From positions 45,738,249 to 45,802,248 of the forward strand of contig CM042087.1 in the NCBI GenBank assembly GCA_023512835.1: DNA of 64,000 nucleotides, given 5' to 3'. The position numbers and the translations under genes were made by a program. How positions within the stretch are numbered: the first letter of the stretch is position 1; every line of letters starts with the position of its first letter. The notes beneath the pieces were generated by a model that ran no database searches, was not told the origin of the DNA, and saw only the letters and a program-made list of their open reading frames with translations. Positions 23,760 through 36,600 of the stretch are shown piece after piece. Origin of the DNA: Taxillus chinensis (Eukaryota; Streptophyta; Magnoliopsida; Santalales; Loranthaceae).

Positions 23760-26200
23760 AAGAAGATGTCAAATGAATAATTGAAATAGCAGTATATTAA
23801 GGTAAGGAAACATTTTTATTGCAGGTAATTTGTATGGGTAAACTGTCATCCTTCCCGCATGTAACAGATTCCATCTATTAATTAGTTGCCAGCGTGGGTT
23901 ATATATATATGGTCTTAATGAGAATTAATAAAAATTTGTATTTGACAAGCTGAGTGCTTTAGTTATGATGGTTCTATATATATGGTTATGGATGAACCGT
24001 CCTTATTTTAACCTCTCAAGAGCGCAGATCTCTCGCCCATGAGTTCGGATTCTTTCTGGATCAAAACTACCTAGTAATTTTAGTTTTGGTGTTTCTTTTT
24101 TAAATATACATACCAAAACATTATAGTTTTAAGATAAAAAAACTTAATTTTGCTATAACATGCTTCTGTTACCGCATAGGATCTTGGTCTCTGGCAAATT
24201 TAAATTCTCTATTGGACAACATTTCCGTTGTAGATCAAAACTACTTAATTATGATTTTTTCTTTAAAAAATACATACCAAAATATAGTTTTTTGGTAAAA
24301 ACAATAAAACTAAATAGTTTTGTTATTCTTAGTTCCTTGATAGTTCGGATTCTTACTTGCAGCATATTGTTGTTGTAAATCAAACTGCATAATTTTAATA
24401 TTTTTTAAAAAATGCATACAAAAATAATATTTTTTGGGGGTAACAAAATAATAAAATTATATAGTTTTGCTATTTAGTATCCCTATTGTTACAACATATG
24501 ATTATGGTTCTTTCTGACTTTGAATTCTTTATTGTACACCATCTCTTCTCGTAAATCAAAACTATATAGTTTTAGTGTTTTTTCTTTAAAAAATGCATAC
24601 CAAAATAACATAATTTTGGGGTAAAATAATAATAAAACTATAAAGTTTTGTTATATAACATCCATGATGTTATAACAAATTCCTCTTAAGTGTTGATTAT
24701 CTACTATATAGTATCCTACTATTATAATAAAGAATACTTCGCCTCTTATTGTGTCACAAGAAAAGTTAAAAAGTGATAATTTTTTCCAATGGAACAAAGA
24801 AATGAGCATATTCAATCTATTCCCTTGAAATACCTACACATGTGATAACAGTGAATATCAAAAATGTTTAAAATATAATTATTTAAAAAAATGATAAGTA
24901 ATTTCATTTGATTATTGCTATTAAAGTTGATTTTATAAATTATTAGCTTTTCATTTTTATTCATGACTTTTTCTCTATTTTTGATTTACCAATATGGGGT
25001 AGTTGTATAGAAATAAGATGTCATTGTGTTTTTCTTGCCCTCGAAACTTTTGATAAAAAAATATAACCAATCGTTTTGGGATATGATTGGTCACATAGTT
25101 GGGGAAATGATTACTATCCATGCATGTTCAAAATTGATATGTATTTTACGTAATGAGAGTTTACTTATCTTAAAAAATATTACTTTTACTTTAAAAGTAT
25201 ATGACACATGATACTTTTTTGGCAAATGTTTGAAAATAAAATTTTGAATTTTTAAATATGCTAGATATATATCATGGAAGATAAATCATGAAAACCAAAA
25301 ATAATTTTCTACAATCAATTTAATACAAGCAATTAAGGTATAAATATTGGTTGTTTAATCTTGCTATCGTCGTTGACCAAGTATTGTTTATCCGTTTTTG
25401 TTTTTTGAAGAGCATAGCCCTCATAAACAAAGGTAAGTACAAATGTGAAAAAGACAAGGAAAACAAAAATATAAACACAAATATCCAGTTCATCCAAAAT
25501 AAAGCACAATAATACTCGTTAATTGTTATTTCATAATCAATCGTACGTCATAATCATTAATTGTTAGTGAGAGTGGTCGTGTAATAAATTAACTTTCCTG
25601 GAAGGGTAAGGAAGACTTTAGGAATCAAGACTTGATGTTTTTTTTTTTAATATGAATTTAACCAACTTTAAAATGGAGAAAAAAATCAATTCTTTTGTTA
25701 CTCTAGATACCCTGATTAATGCAATAACTTAAAGAATGCATGCTTAATGCATTCTTTTCTTTCGTTATTCAATTCTTTGGTGCTCCTTAATGCATGCTTG
25801 GTTGAAGATGTTCGAGAAGAATGCAATAACTCAAAGAATTAATATGAGCAAAAATTTGAAATTCTCATCTTACGCTTGGTATCAAATGGAACTAATTTGT
25901 TTTGTCTTTTTATAATTACATAAATTCTCAAGCATTTTAAAATTTGTAAAATAAATTAAAATGTATAAAAACAAAACCCCAAATTTGGGTGAGCTCTGAT
26001 ATGACCAATCATATCCCAAGATTATTCGCCGGATTAATCAACTGGATTGACGTGGTAGATAATGTGTTTGGATACGTAAAATTATTAAGTGCGTTCGTAG
26101 CAAATAGCGTGTTTAAATCGGTTTGATGAATTTCGGTTTAATTTCTATTTTTGTTGATCATTTCATTCACGAAAGATGGCATACTTTTTTCATTTTGGGA
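23760..26200. other. AT-rich intergenic DNA
   Basis: No gene recognised. It contains the tandem array at about 24050-24680, annotated separately; the remainder has only short random ORFs. Confidence 0.45.
24050..24680. repeat. Degenerate tandem array, four units of about 145-180 bp
   Basis: Four diverged copies, beginning near 24059, 24235, 24378 and 24556, share the order ATCAAAACTA, a T-rich run, AAAAATGCATACCAAAAT, a GGGGTAA-like stretch and ATAGTTTTGTTAT. No ORF spans it. Probably an old tandem duplication. Confidence 0.65.
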
Positions 26201-26204
26201 TGAA

Positions 26205-26780
26205 CTTTAGTTCGAAAAAATAAGACTTCGATTCAAAAAAATAAGATTTTGATTCGGAAAAATAAGATTTTGGTTCGAGAAATAGGGGCTTCAGTTCTGG
26301 AAATAAGGCTTAGTTCAGAAAATAAATACTTTAGTTCAAAAAATAAAGATTCAGTTTATAAAATTGGGATTTTGGTTCAAAAAATGTCTTCGATATGGAT
26401 GGTAACGGGGTGGGGCGGGCCCGGATAGTAGATAACCCAAACCTGCCCTAAATAAGTTCAGGTCGGGCGGGACGAGACTAATGAGTGCGGCGGGTCGGAG
26501 CGGACACGGGTGGGAAAAATCAGGGCGGATATTAAAGGTAAAACTATTAAAAAATCTATTAAAATGCTAGGTCGGGGCAGGGCGGCCAATACCCGTGAAT
26601 GCCCCGTTATCTCATCAGGGCGAGCAGGCGCGAAAAAAAAAACCCAGGACAAGACGGGTCGAGCTAGAATTGCTATCCCTAGTCTTCAATTCAGAAAATA
26701 GAGACTTTGGTTTGGAAAATAGATTTTTGATTTAGAAAAATAGGTATTTGGTTTGGGAAAAACCCCTATTTCTCGAACCA
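26205..26780 (+). repeat. Minisatellite of about 21 bp, split by a MITE
   Basis: About a dozen imperfect 20-21 bp units of the type AAGATTTTGGTTCGAAAAAA run across 26205-26393 and resume at 26682-26780. The interruption is the element at 26394-26681, so the array predates that insertion. Confidence 0.75.
26394..26681. mobile_element. hAT-type MITE, 288 bp, with 8-bp target-site duplication
   Basis: A GC-rich block rich in GGGGCGGG/CGGGTC motifs lies inside a minisatellite. Flanks are GTCTTCGA (26386-26393) and GTCTTCAA (26682-26689), 7 of 8 identical; an 8-bp duplication is the hallmark of hAT transposition. Termini are short inverted repeats: TATGGATGG on the left, and TAGGGATAG when the right end is reverse-complemented. 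There is no coding capacity, so it would have needed transposase in trans. Plant families with GGGATGGCAA-type ends and GGGGCGGG-rich interiors are common. Confidence 0.78.
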
Positions 26781-26789
26781 AATCGTCAA

Positions 26790-27844
26790 ACTGAATTAAA
26801 TCATCCCTTACCTACGAGTTTCTGGGTTATTTGAATTGTAGCTATCTCTGGTGGACGGTAATTTCAGATAAAATATTCAAATAACCATATTTTTATGCAC
26901 GATGGATCATTTTGGGCTTTTTTTTTATTTGTAGGTATTGATGAGAGCTACAATGTCCAAATCCCTAGGAGGCTAATCGCTCTTAAATTTACAAAAGAAC
27001 ATACTATTTCAACTCCAATTCTTGATTTTTAGCATATTACTGCATTTTTTTTAGTACATCAAACTTTTTGGGATCTTCGTACGTAATACACTTTTTGTCA
27101 AGTAACGTACAATGTGTTGTTTATGGCAAATGACATGTTTAATGCGTAGAATAGTACTTCGCCTTTTTGCAATACAATTATTTTTGAATCGAACTGATTT
27201 AAATGCTGCTCTATTTTTGCCATCCGATCGTACAATTTTATAGCACTACGTGTAATGATTTTTCAGTTACACTAAATGTCTAGTTGGACTAACACGATAC
27301 TTAAATTTGATTTTAAATCTAATAAAATCATCGGGTCAAAAACACCATAATTTTTTAAAAAATAATTCAGCACTGTTGACGGGTCACCCCATTTATTCCC
27401 CGGCCCCGCCCGACCAGGTATGGTAACCCGGAGATAAATTGCTGGTATGGTAACCCCTCTCCCGACCCGACCAACTGATTCACCCCGGCGGGCATAATGG
27501 TTGGATCATTTTAAAGGCCCCCCCTCTCACGCTGACATCGATGGATGGCAGTGTGATGTTGTGCCAGTACTGAAGGCCAATTAGGTGTCAAATTAGACGG
27601 CTTTCAAATGCATTGACCCATTTACCGGACTAGACCAACGGCTATATTCCGAATCTTAGATCTCGTGACCGTTGGGGTTTTAATTAAATGTTCACAGCCT
27701 GAAACCCCAATTTCAAATAAGGGCCGAACCACCCAAAAAGAAAAGAAGACTCAGAAGAACCCCCAAAAATACAAGTCACAACTCTGAAAAGCTTACAACA
27801 ATTCTAAATCACTGCTCAAAAGCTTCGACTACCCACAATTAGAA
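26790..27844. other. Intergenic; promoter side of the 27.8-kb gene
   Basis: No gene. A GC-rich patch at about 27370-27510 (repeated GACCCG/CCCCGGC motifs and a doubled TATGGTAACCC) looks like another old GC-rich transposon fragment without defined ends. About 27700-27844 is probably promoter and 5' UTR of the next gene. Confidence 0.4.
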
Positions 27845-30104
27845 ATGGCGTACTCCTACACGCCGACGTACTACACCTCCCTGCACGACTCCGTCGCCTC
27901 TCTTTGCAAGACGATCGCGCCATTCTCTCTGAAAAAAAGGCGGCTTCTGGCGGCGGAGAGGAAGCTCTCCGACCAGCAGTCCGATAACCTCAAATGGCAG
28001 CAGGAATCGTTTCACCAGATACTAAATCTGATGGGTCTCCGCAGAGAAGGCATCATCCCCGAAACAGAGGTATCTGCGTTTCGGATTCGGCTCCTGGACT
28101 CTCTTATCGCTTCTCCAATCAATCTCGAACCGCCTGTGGTTTTGAGAGATAAATTACTCTTCCTGCAGGTATTATATTAGTGGATTTCTTGTTCTTTATT
28201 TTTGTTTGTTTTGCTCCTTGTTGTTTTTGATGGCCAAATGGGATGTCATTATCTATGTGAAAACTCTTGGTTGATTGTTACAAGAAACTCTGAAGTTGGC
28301 TCAGTTCTGTGTTTTCTTTCTGCCCGTTCTGCATTGTTCCCACGAAATAGTAGGAAACTCAGAGAACATCAAAGTACGAATGAAGTTCTGTTTTATTTTT
28401 TCCGCCATTGCTATACACAAAAAAAAAACACACACATATTCTTTCTGTTCTGTTTGATTGTGTGGGAGAAAAAAATTTATGAACTTTTACCCCCTCCTGT
28501 GAATCCATCATTTGGCAGGAGCTTTTATATGCAAAGTGCATATCAACGGATGAGTATCACTCTTCAAAGAGACCTCTTCTCCAGCGGCTGGCAGTTCAAG
28601 GAGTGGAGATAGAAGCCCGAGATATAATCCTAGCAGCCCCAAAGGCTGCGACGGACAGATATTCACCAGAAGAAGAGTGGTCGGAAATTGACTTGGGAGA
28701 TGAACAGGAATTTCTAGCCCAAAAAGAAAATCCTAAACGAAAGAAAAAACCCAATATGGGGTCGGCCGCAATGAAGCAAATCAACAGAGGCGCAACATCG
28801 GTTCTTACCTTCGTTTCCTCTCACAAACATGGAAGTCCAAGAAAAATTCGCGACCGGGATCCTGAAATGGACTCATACCAAGAAAATCCACTCTGGAACA
28901 GGCAATTGAGAGACAAAGAAGGCGAAATGTCGTCAATTCTCATGCCAGAGAGCGTGGTGGCTGAGGACAAAGTGAGGAGAAAGCCATTCGGTGCTCTGTT
29001 TCAGAGAGAACAGGGCAAGGGAATTTATGCTTCTTCAGGTTTAAATGACGATGAGTCCACGCAAAGAAGTAACAAAATTTCAAAGAAGCAATGGCGATTT
29101 GATGGGATCAAGAATTGGAAGCGAAAATTTATGGAAGTCGATGATTTGAGGGAGGAGGAGGAGGCTTCACCAGAAGATGTTGCAGATGGAATAGGAAGCT
29201 TTTCTCGCAGGTTAGTGGAGAGCCCATTTGGGGAAGGCCCTGACACGAAGCTAATCAAGCAGAAGCTGCATCCAGATGGGTCTGCGTCTGATTTCTTCAT
29301 CGACAAGGTTTTGAATCAAATCTGTTTTCATACGTTAGAGGCGTTGGTTTGGTTTTGGATCTCCACAGTTCTAATTTGCCTTTTCTGTTTGGGCCTGACT
29401 CTCAAGGTATTAGGGAACAAGATTAAGAGAGAACTGTCACGGCTTCAGTCGGAGCTTTGCTCTACAAACTCCAGCCTTCAACTATCGTAGGGGTCCTTTT
29501 GTTCTTTAATCAATTCATCATTCCTTACCTTGTTTTGATAGCTAGTTCATGCCTCTGGCTTCAGTTGTATACATCCATGTTGAATAGTTGTTTGTTTTAC
29601 TTCTCAGGGACGACCAGATTGAGGCAATCTCAACCAAGCTTCCAGTGGACAAGGCTGACCTGAAGAACTTATTTCCCAAGTACTGTAAACACTTACCCTC
29701 TACTACCAATTTAGTTGTCGTAGGATAGATGGAATATTGCCAACAGGTTCGGAGTATGTCCAGGGAGGACAGGACACTTATGGGCATCGTGAATTTGTTA
29801 TTTATCCGAACCACTGTTCTATGTATGAATCACCTAAACATGTTTTGAATTTTCTTTTGTTGGGAAGGGAAGGCCATTATGTGACAAGTATGGGGATGTG
29901 GTGCTGGATGTGGTGAGGAAAGAGTTCAAAGATCACGTCGGAGAGATGGAGAGCATGCGAAACGCGGCGAGGCTGAAAGGAGGGACCTCCGCGCGCCGGG
30001 CAGTTTTTGATGGCGAAAACAGAGACCCAAAATCATCACTCGTTTCCAATGAAGCAAGAGCGGCCGCGCTTAAAATGAGCGCAAAACAGCAACGGCAGCA
30101 GTAG
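27845..30104 (+). CDS. Conserved plant protein of unknown function, five exons
   Basis: Five exons, 27845-28168, 28519-29307, 29407-29486, 29608-29679 and 29873-30104, join in frame to give 498 aa. The N-terminus is highly typical of a plant family I recognise but cannot name functionally: CKTIAPFSLKKR, SDNLKWQQESFHQILNLMGL, LLFLQELLYAKCISTDEY (spanning the exon 1/2 junction) and RPLLQRLAVQGVEIEARD. The middle is basic, acidic and probably disordered. The C-terminus carries LSRLQSELCSTN, DDQIEAISTKLPVDKADLK and the KYGDVVLDVVRKEFKDHVGEM block. There are no membrane segments or signal peptide in the spliced form. The last acceptor was set at 29872 because only that AG restores the conserved frame. 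Intron 2 (29308-29406) is 99 nt and fully open; see findings. Gene model confident, role unknown. Confidence 0.85.
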
Positions 30105-30476
30105 GGTTTTTAACTCTTTGACTAATGCCAAAGAGGAAGGAGACAAGTGCCACGCATGTGTGTGTTCCTTTCAATTTATATTTTCTGGCCGGTGAGAGAG
30201 TCTGCTCCTAATGACTTTGGATTCTGTAGATCCACCACCCTAGTGTAGTGGCTTCATCTGCTGAGAAGCGCAATGATATGAGATGCTTAGTTATGTCTAT
30301 GATTGTGTCAATGCTTAGTTAGTGTTGAATTTATACAATTTCTACTACCGCACATATATTTGTGATTTATTACAAAATAATCAACTGCAAATGACGAAGT
30401 TGTGGGAAGGGGAAGAAAAAAAATATGGCAAAGACGAGCACAATGGTCTCATCAAACGATGAACAATGAGGGTGGC

Positions 30477-30950
30477 CAGTCACGTCGCATTTTTGCGAAA
30501 TCGTGTGATATTGAATGACTATGATCTTCCTCCGATGAATTGGTAGGCTGTCACGTCATCACGGTTACTCAAAGATTATCCAATGGCGGTTGTACGTAGC
30601 ATTGCTCTTTTCTTAGAATAAATATTTGTGTAATCGGCTCGCGGCATTTTCGTGAAACCATAGGATATTGAACCGCTATGATTTTTTTTTTCTCTCCCTT
30701 CCGATGAATTGATAGGTTGTCACGTCATCACGGTTACTCAAAGATTACCCAATGTCGGTTGTATATAGCATTGCTTTTGTTAGAATAAATATTTGTGCAA
30801 TCAGCTCACGGCATCTTCGTGAAATCGTAGGATATTGGATGGCTATGATTTTTTTTCTCTTCCCCCTCCGATGAATTGGTAGGCTGTCACGTCATCACGG
30901 TTATCCAAAGATTATCCAATAACGGTTGTATGTAGCATTGCTCTTTTTCT
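30477..30950 (+). repeat. Tandem repeat, about 2.9 units of 157-179 bp
   Basis: Three consecutive units contain CGATGAATTGGTAGGCTGTC and CACGTCATCACGGTTA, starting near 30477, 30638 and 30801. Similarity between units is high, so the amplification looks fairly young. Each unit carries CACGTCA, an ACGT-core sequence of the type bound by bZIP proteins, about 0.4-0.8 kb after the preceding gene's stop codon. Confidence 0.8.
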
Positions 30951-30959
30951 TATTCAGAA

Positions 30960-31640
30960 TTTTACACAAACAAGACGAACCAAATATATCCCCAAAACAT
31001 ATAATCAAACACAAAATTTTAAAAAAGAAAAAATAATATTAATTTATATTAGTTTAAATTTAAAGACATAAAATAATTTAAAGTTTATTTTTAAAAATAG
31101 GACTTTCAAGACTTAACGAAGTATTATTTTATCTAAAAAAGAGATATACCAAATAGTTTTTTTAATTCTACATTCTATTTTTAAAATAAAATATTATTTT
31201 CAAAAATAAATTTGTATCAAATTGGACAATAAATTATATTTTCAAAAATAAGATTTTGCCAATAAATTATATTCATTATACCTATTTTGTGAATAAAGTA
31301 TTACTCTATTAAAATTCAGATTTAAATAAAGTAATTATTTTTGAAAAACTATTTTACCTGTTTTTTATTCAAATCAAAATTTAAATTTTCTTCAAGTTTT
31401 TTTAAGAAATAATTTTTAAAAATATTAAACTAAATTCATTTTTTAAATTCAAAATTTAAATTAAATCCAGACACAAAAAAATTATAAAAGTAACAAACAA
31501 TTCCGAATTCAAAGTTAATTAATAATATTATCAATTAAGCGCTGATATTAGAACATATAAATTAGGGCTAGGCCAGTATCCAGTAGGGCAACAGAACAGG
31601 TCGACATACGGCGAAGGTGGGCCTGTACACCCCCGGTTTT
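30960..31640. other. AT-rich intergenic DNA
   Basis: Extremely AT-rich stretch between the tandem repeat and the 5' region of the R3H/G-patch gene; nothing recognised. Confidence 0.5.
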
Positions 31641-31905
31641 GGACTTGGACGGTTTCTTCGGCTCCACGTACATTGCGTGGGCTGCAATCCCTGCATAACT
31701 TATTTCTTCCTCTTCCCTCCCAGAGTCGAGTGCCGCCGAAGCATTTTAGGCGTTTGGTTTTGAGGTTGTCGGGGCCATGGCCGGGGGTAGAAAAGGAGGA
31801 AAAAGGACAAGGCCCCCGAACAGAAGATCCAAGTCCGAGGAAGAACTCCAATTCTCGCCATCGTTGTCGCGTCACTTTGATTCACCGCTGCCCAGCTCCC
31901 GTCCA

Positions 31906-31911
<6 letters not shown>

Positions 31912-31946
<35 letters not shown>
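31912..31946. repeat. (TC)n microsatellite in intron 1 of the G-patch gene
   Basis: About 17 uninterrupted CT dinucleotides start a few bases after the exon 1 donor. Confidence 0.9.
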
Positions 31947-31948
<2 letters not shown>

Positions 31949-33605
31949 GCTTCTTCGGTTCGTTTGATGTTTAGAATTTCGCAGGAAGAGGTCGTGGCGG
32001 GAACGTTCGGTACTCGGATCGAGCTAGGGCTTCTTCTTCCAGCGTCGGGCATCGGAATGCCGCTGGGATTTCATTCAGATACGACTACCCTGTCATTGAT
32101 CTTGAGGTGCCGTCGCCTAATTTGGCCTCAAATCTGTCTTTGTTTATTCTCAAATTAGAGTTGCTTTGAGTTCAAGGTCAATCTTTCAGGCATGAAATCC
32201 TTAGCTCTAAGATTTATAAGATTTAATTGTTGGGTTTGAAGTTTGGATTGATTAATTAAAATGGACCTGTCAATTTCCCTATCATTCAAATTCTTTGCTC
32301 TCTCTCTCTCTCTCTCAATTTTTATGCCCTGTTTTGTGAAGCTGTTTTCACTCAAGGCCACTTCTTAATTTCTGAAGTCCGTGCTACAGTTTTGGGGTAT
32401 AGTCTGTAGTGTCAATTCTAGCGGGAATGAGTTGAATAAAAATGTCTCTCTTCTCCGTGAAAGGCATCTTAGTTGGAGGTTTTAACGATTATCTTTGATT
32501 TGTTCAAATGCGTATGTTTATATGCAAGTTTCCTTTCAGGAGGGTATGGGGGCTGAATCTTGCGAGGGTGGAAATAACAGAGCTTCAGAATCGAGTGACA
32601 TGAATCCTATTGTTTTGGTTAATTCCTCTGAAACTTCAGCTGTTGCTTTTATGGATCAAACACCATCAAAGAAACCCAGTAATGCGGAATATGTTTATGA
32701 CTACACTTCGAATTTGGTGTTAGATGGTAGCTCTCACCAAGATTTTGGATTTTGTAATGATGAAGACAATAACTCTCACAAAGGATTGGGATTTTGTGAT
32801 GAGATGGAAGGAACACCAACCTTTACTGGATCATCCTCAATGAATATGGAAGAACATCATGTGTCTTCTTCCAATTATTCATCACATCTAATGGGAATGA
32901 ATGCTGACAGTAACAATATTGTTTCTAATTTAGGTGCCAAGATGGCCAAGGATGCACTGGGAAATCCCTCGCATTCACAGAGAAATTCTGGGTTCTTAGC
33001 AATTGGGGGCATGAAATTATATACAGAAGATCTTTTGGCTGATGAAAGTGATGAGGAGTATGATGGAGGGTCCCCTCATGATAAAAGCTCAGATTTATCC
33101 AGGCCAGGAGATTCTAATGAATCATCAGGATCAGATAGTTCAGCTTTTAATAGTGATTCAGATATTGATGAAGCGGTTGCAGAAGATTACATAGAAGGTA
33201 TCGGTGGGAGTGATGGGATTTTAAAGGCCAAATGGTTGGCAGGTGTGGAGTTATATGACAATAATAAAGCTTCTTCTAGCTCCAGCTTTGAGGAGACTAC
33301 AGAAAAGTTGGGTGGGATTGCTCTCCAGGAGGCATCTATGGAATATGGTATGAAGAAACCACAAACAAGCGAGATGTCTTCTACCAAGTCACCCGGACTT
33401 AGAGCTACCAGAGATGATTGGGAACCAGCCCTAGATCAGTCCTTGCTTGTAAAGGACCATAGAATGTTTACTGCAAGAAAAAACAAGAAGAATCATGTTG
33501 CTCGGTTTTCTCAATCTTGGCCTTTGGAGGCTCAAAAGAGTAAATGTTTCAGGAACTTTCCAGGTAAAATTAAATGTCTAAATATTAATATTCTGCACAA
33601 GAATA

Positions 33606-33626
33606 TGTGTGTGTGTGTGTGTGTGT
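33606..33626. repeat. (GT)n microsatellite in intron 3 of the G-patch gene
   Basis: About ten GT dinucleotides, 40 nt after the exon 3 donor. Confidence 0.85.
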
Positions 33627-36600
33627 TTAGGGCAATTTCTTTTGGAGCAGGAGAAATAGCCTATAATAATAAATTGTTTCCAGGGAACATAGTGGGGTGT
33701 GCGGGTAGTGAGTAGTAAGTTTACTAGTTGATTTTATTTTATACTTTTTACTTATAAAAGTTTTTATTCCTTGGAAAAATAGTAAGTCATATAATGTTCA
33801 TTATGAATTTGATTCATCACCAGGTCTGAAATGGCTTTTGGTGTTATCATATATAATTGTGGCTGGCCTATCACTAACTATATTATAAAACACAATAACT
33901 ATGATGTAATTGAGAATTAACCTTAACAATATATTCTAAATATGTTCAATTTACCTTTTATGCGAAATTAATGGTATTGCTTGAAAAATATATATTGCCA
34001 TTACAAATGTACAGGTATTTGATAACATGGATACATTAATTAGATAATTAATATAAACTAGACTTCAAATGTTAAAAATAAACATCGAGAATTCAAGAAG
34101 GTGTTCAAATGTCTGAGCAACATTATTTTGAATTAATACAATCCTGTACCCCCTTAACCCTGCATGCCCACGCACCAAGCAAATGGATTATTTTAATTTT
34201 GTAAATTCCTTACTATTTTTTTTTTATTTTGTAGCTTTATCATTTCAAAGTCTTTAAGATCACAGTTCTTTTTCAGTAACATCACTGTTTTGGGTCGAAC
34301 TTTAAAAATGTGGTTCTCAGTAGTAAAATTCTAGATGCTGTGTAAACTGTAAATTGGTTTTCTGTTTGAAGCGAATAATATTTGACGCTCGTTCAGGTGA
34401 AAAAAAGAAGCACCGTAATGAAGTGATTGCGTTAAAACGTCGAGAGAATGAAGCTCCGTGGTGTTGATCTTGAAGAAATAAAGTCGGTAATGATATAATG
34501 TAAATTATTTTTTTAAGGATCGAGAGGACATTTACTAATAATTTAACAATGTGTAATTGCAAAATATGTTATTTGTTTTCTGAGTTGTAGAATTAATATG
34601 ATTTTGTATGTTTTATGTTAAGGCATCACGAGTTGCCTATTTTATACACCCATTAATGGCACACTTATTCTCTACTATCAATCCATGAATTTTTTTTTTT
34701 CTGTGAGCTCACAGGAGCTGCTGCTTTGTGATCTCAAATTGTAGAAATTGAAGCAGATGGTTTTTGGAGAAGTTGATGCTGTCATTTCAACCTATGCATT
34801 TACGGGATTGTTTGCAGGTATACAGATCATTAATATAAATATAAATATTTTATTTAATATTTAATATTTTTTTACGGGGTAGGGTAATGGGAAGGTAGAA
34901 GTGCAGAGGCACTATGTTTGCAGGATGAACACTAGACCAGAGTTCTCTGAAGGACTATTATAAGACCTTATCATTACTTTTCATTTTAAAATTTCAATGT
35001 TGTGTAACTGTGGTTGATATTTTCGTCATTCGAATCAAAAGAAACATGAAAAACCATCTAACATAATGTGTTCATGTCTTGGTTGAGGTGATCTGTGACT
35101 TGCTCAAGGAAGTTTTTTGTACAACCGAAGGGCTAGAGACCAGAAAATGTAACCGCTAGAACTTCTAATATGGTCTGAATATCTTTTAAAATGGATATAT
35201 TTTGGGATTGTCTCATTTTTACTGCTACCTTGTCAGGGGACTACTTTTGCCTCATCCATTGAGGGGTATAGAATAGTGTTACATGGATTTGTGCATGTGT
35301 CTTGCTCGCATTTGTCAATTTGGGTCTTTAATGTATACTTAGCTGGTTTATTCAAATTAAATCTGCAAAATGGTTTGAAATTTCGATGTGCGTTTCTAGT
35401 TTTTTGGTTTTTGCTTGGATTCTGAGTACACTCTTTGCTTCTAACTGCCTGATACTGAAAACATGTAAACTTTTGGGTGACTTGAATTCAAATATACTTT
35501 TATTCTGCTAGTAAATCCAGCGGCAGGAAACTCATGTACCCATCCATTGTAGTTTTTGTATTCTTAACCTGTAATCCATCATTCATCATGAAGGCAAGTC
35601 CCTGATTTAGCTGACGAAACTAGTTGGTTAGTTCAACTTCTTTTATCTGTAACCCTACATCTTCTCATAGGATGGGAACCAAAGTACAAAACGAATGTTT
35701 TGGTAGCAGAGGTATTGGATTTACTACCTGCAGACTTCTAAAAAAAACATCGATTTCACAGAGAAACTCCCTTTTTCTTCCACATATAAATTGGTTGTTA
35801 GAAAAATAACATATATGTAATATATGCGGTAACCAATTTAGCATGCATTAGACTAATTACAAACTATGGTTTACTCCCACCTGGGTATTTATAATAGCTC
35901 ATTCTGTATGCATGTTATTTTTGTTGATGGTATTTAGTTTAAAATAACTTCAGGTACAACGTGTAGCTGCCGTCTATGGTTTGCGAAGTGGCTGTCAAGG
36001 TTATAGTAAGAAAAGGTAAACACATTTCACATCTTTTTGGGGTGTTGTTCGATGTTGTGTTTTGGTTGTATCAGCAAAATCTTTCTGATTAAACTAGGCG
36101 CTTGTTTAGTGTGCTTGTTGTTTGTGTATTTTTTGGAATATAAAAGTGAAAAGTACAATATGTAAAAATGCTTTAAGAAATCAAAAGTATGTGTCAACAA
36201 ATGGAAAAAGAAATTGAAATAGAAAGGATTGGGTGATATTTTGCTTTTACCGAAATTTGTTATATATATATATATATATTAAAATGTATCTGTTTGGCAA
36301 CACGCCATTCTTTTTCCAAACTAGACGAAAGAATAAGATGGAGATTTTGTCACTTTTGTAACCGCTGCCACAATATCATCATATGCAGTAGAATCCAGGT
36401 GGGAAGTGCACATGAGCTCAATTCACTGATCACAAATGATCTATTATGTTTTTTTCATCTGTTAATATTCTGTCAAATAATTACTATGAGTTTTTGTTAT
36501 AGGTTTAATTTCTTTTCTACCGCACATGTACACAATTTATCTTACTCACGTGCTCGGCATGGGCAAGCATAACATGGTTGAGCTGTTTTTAATTTCAGAT

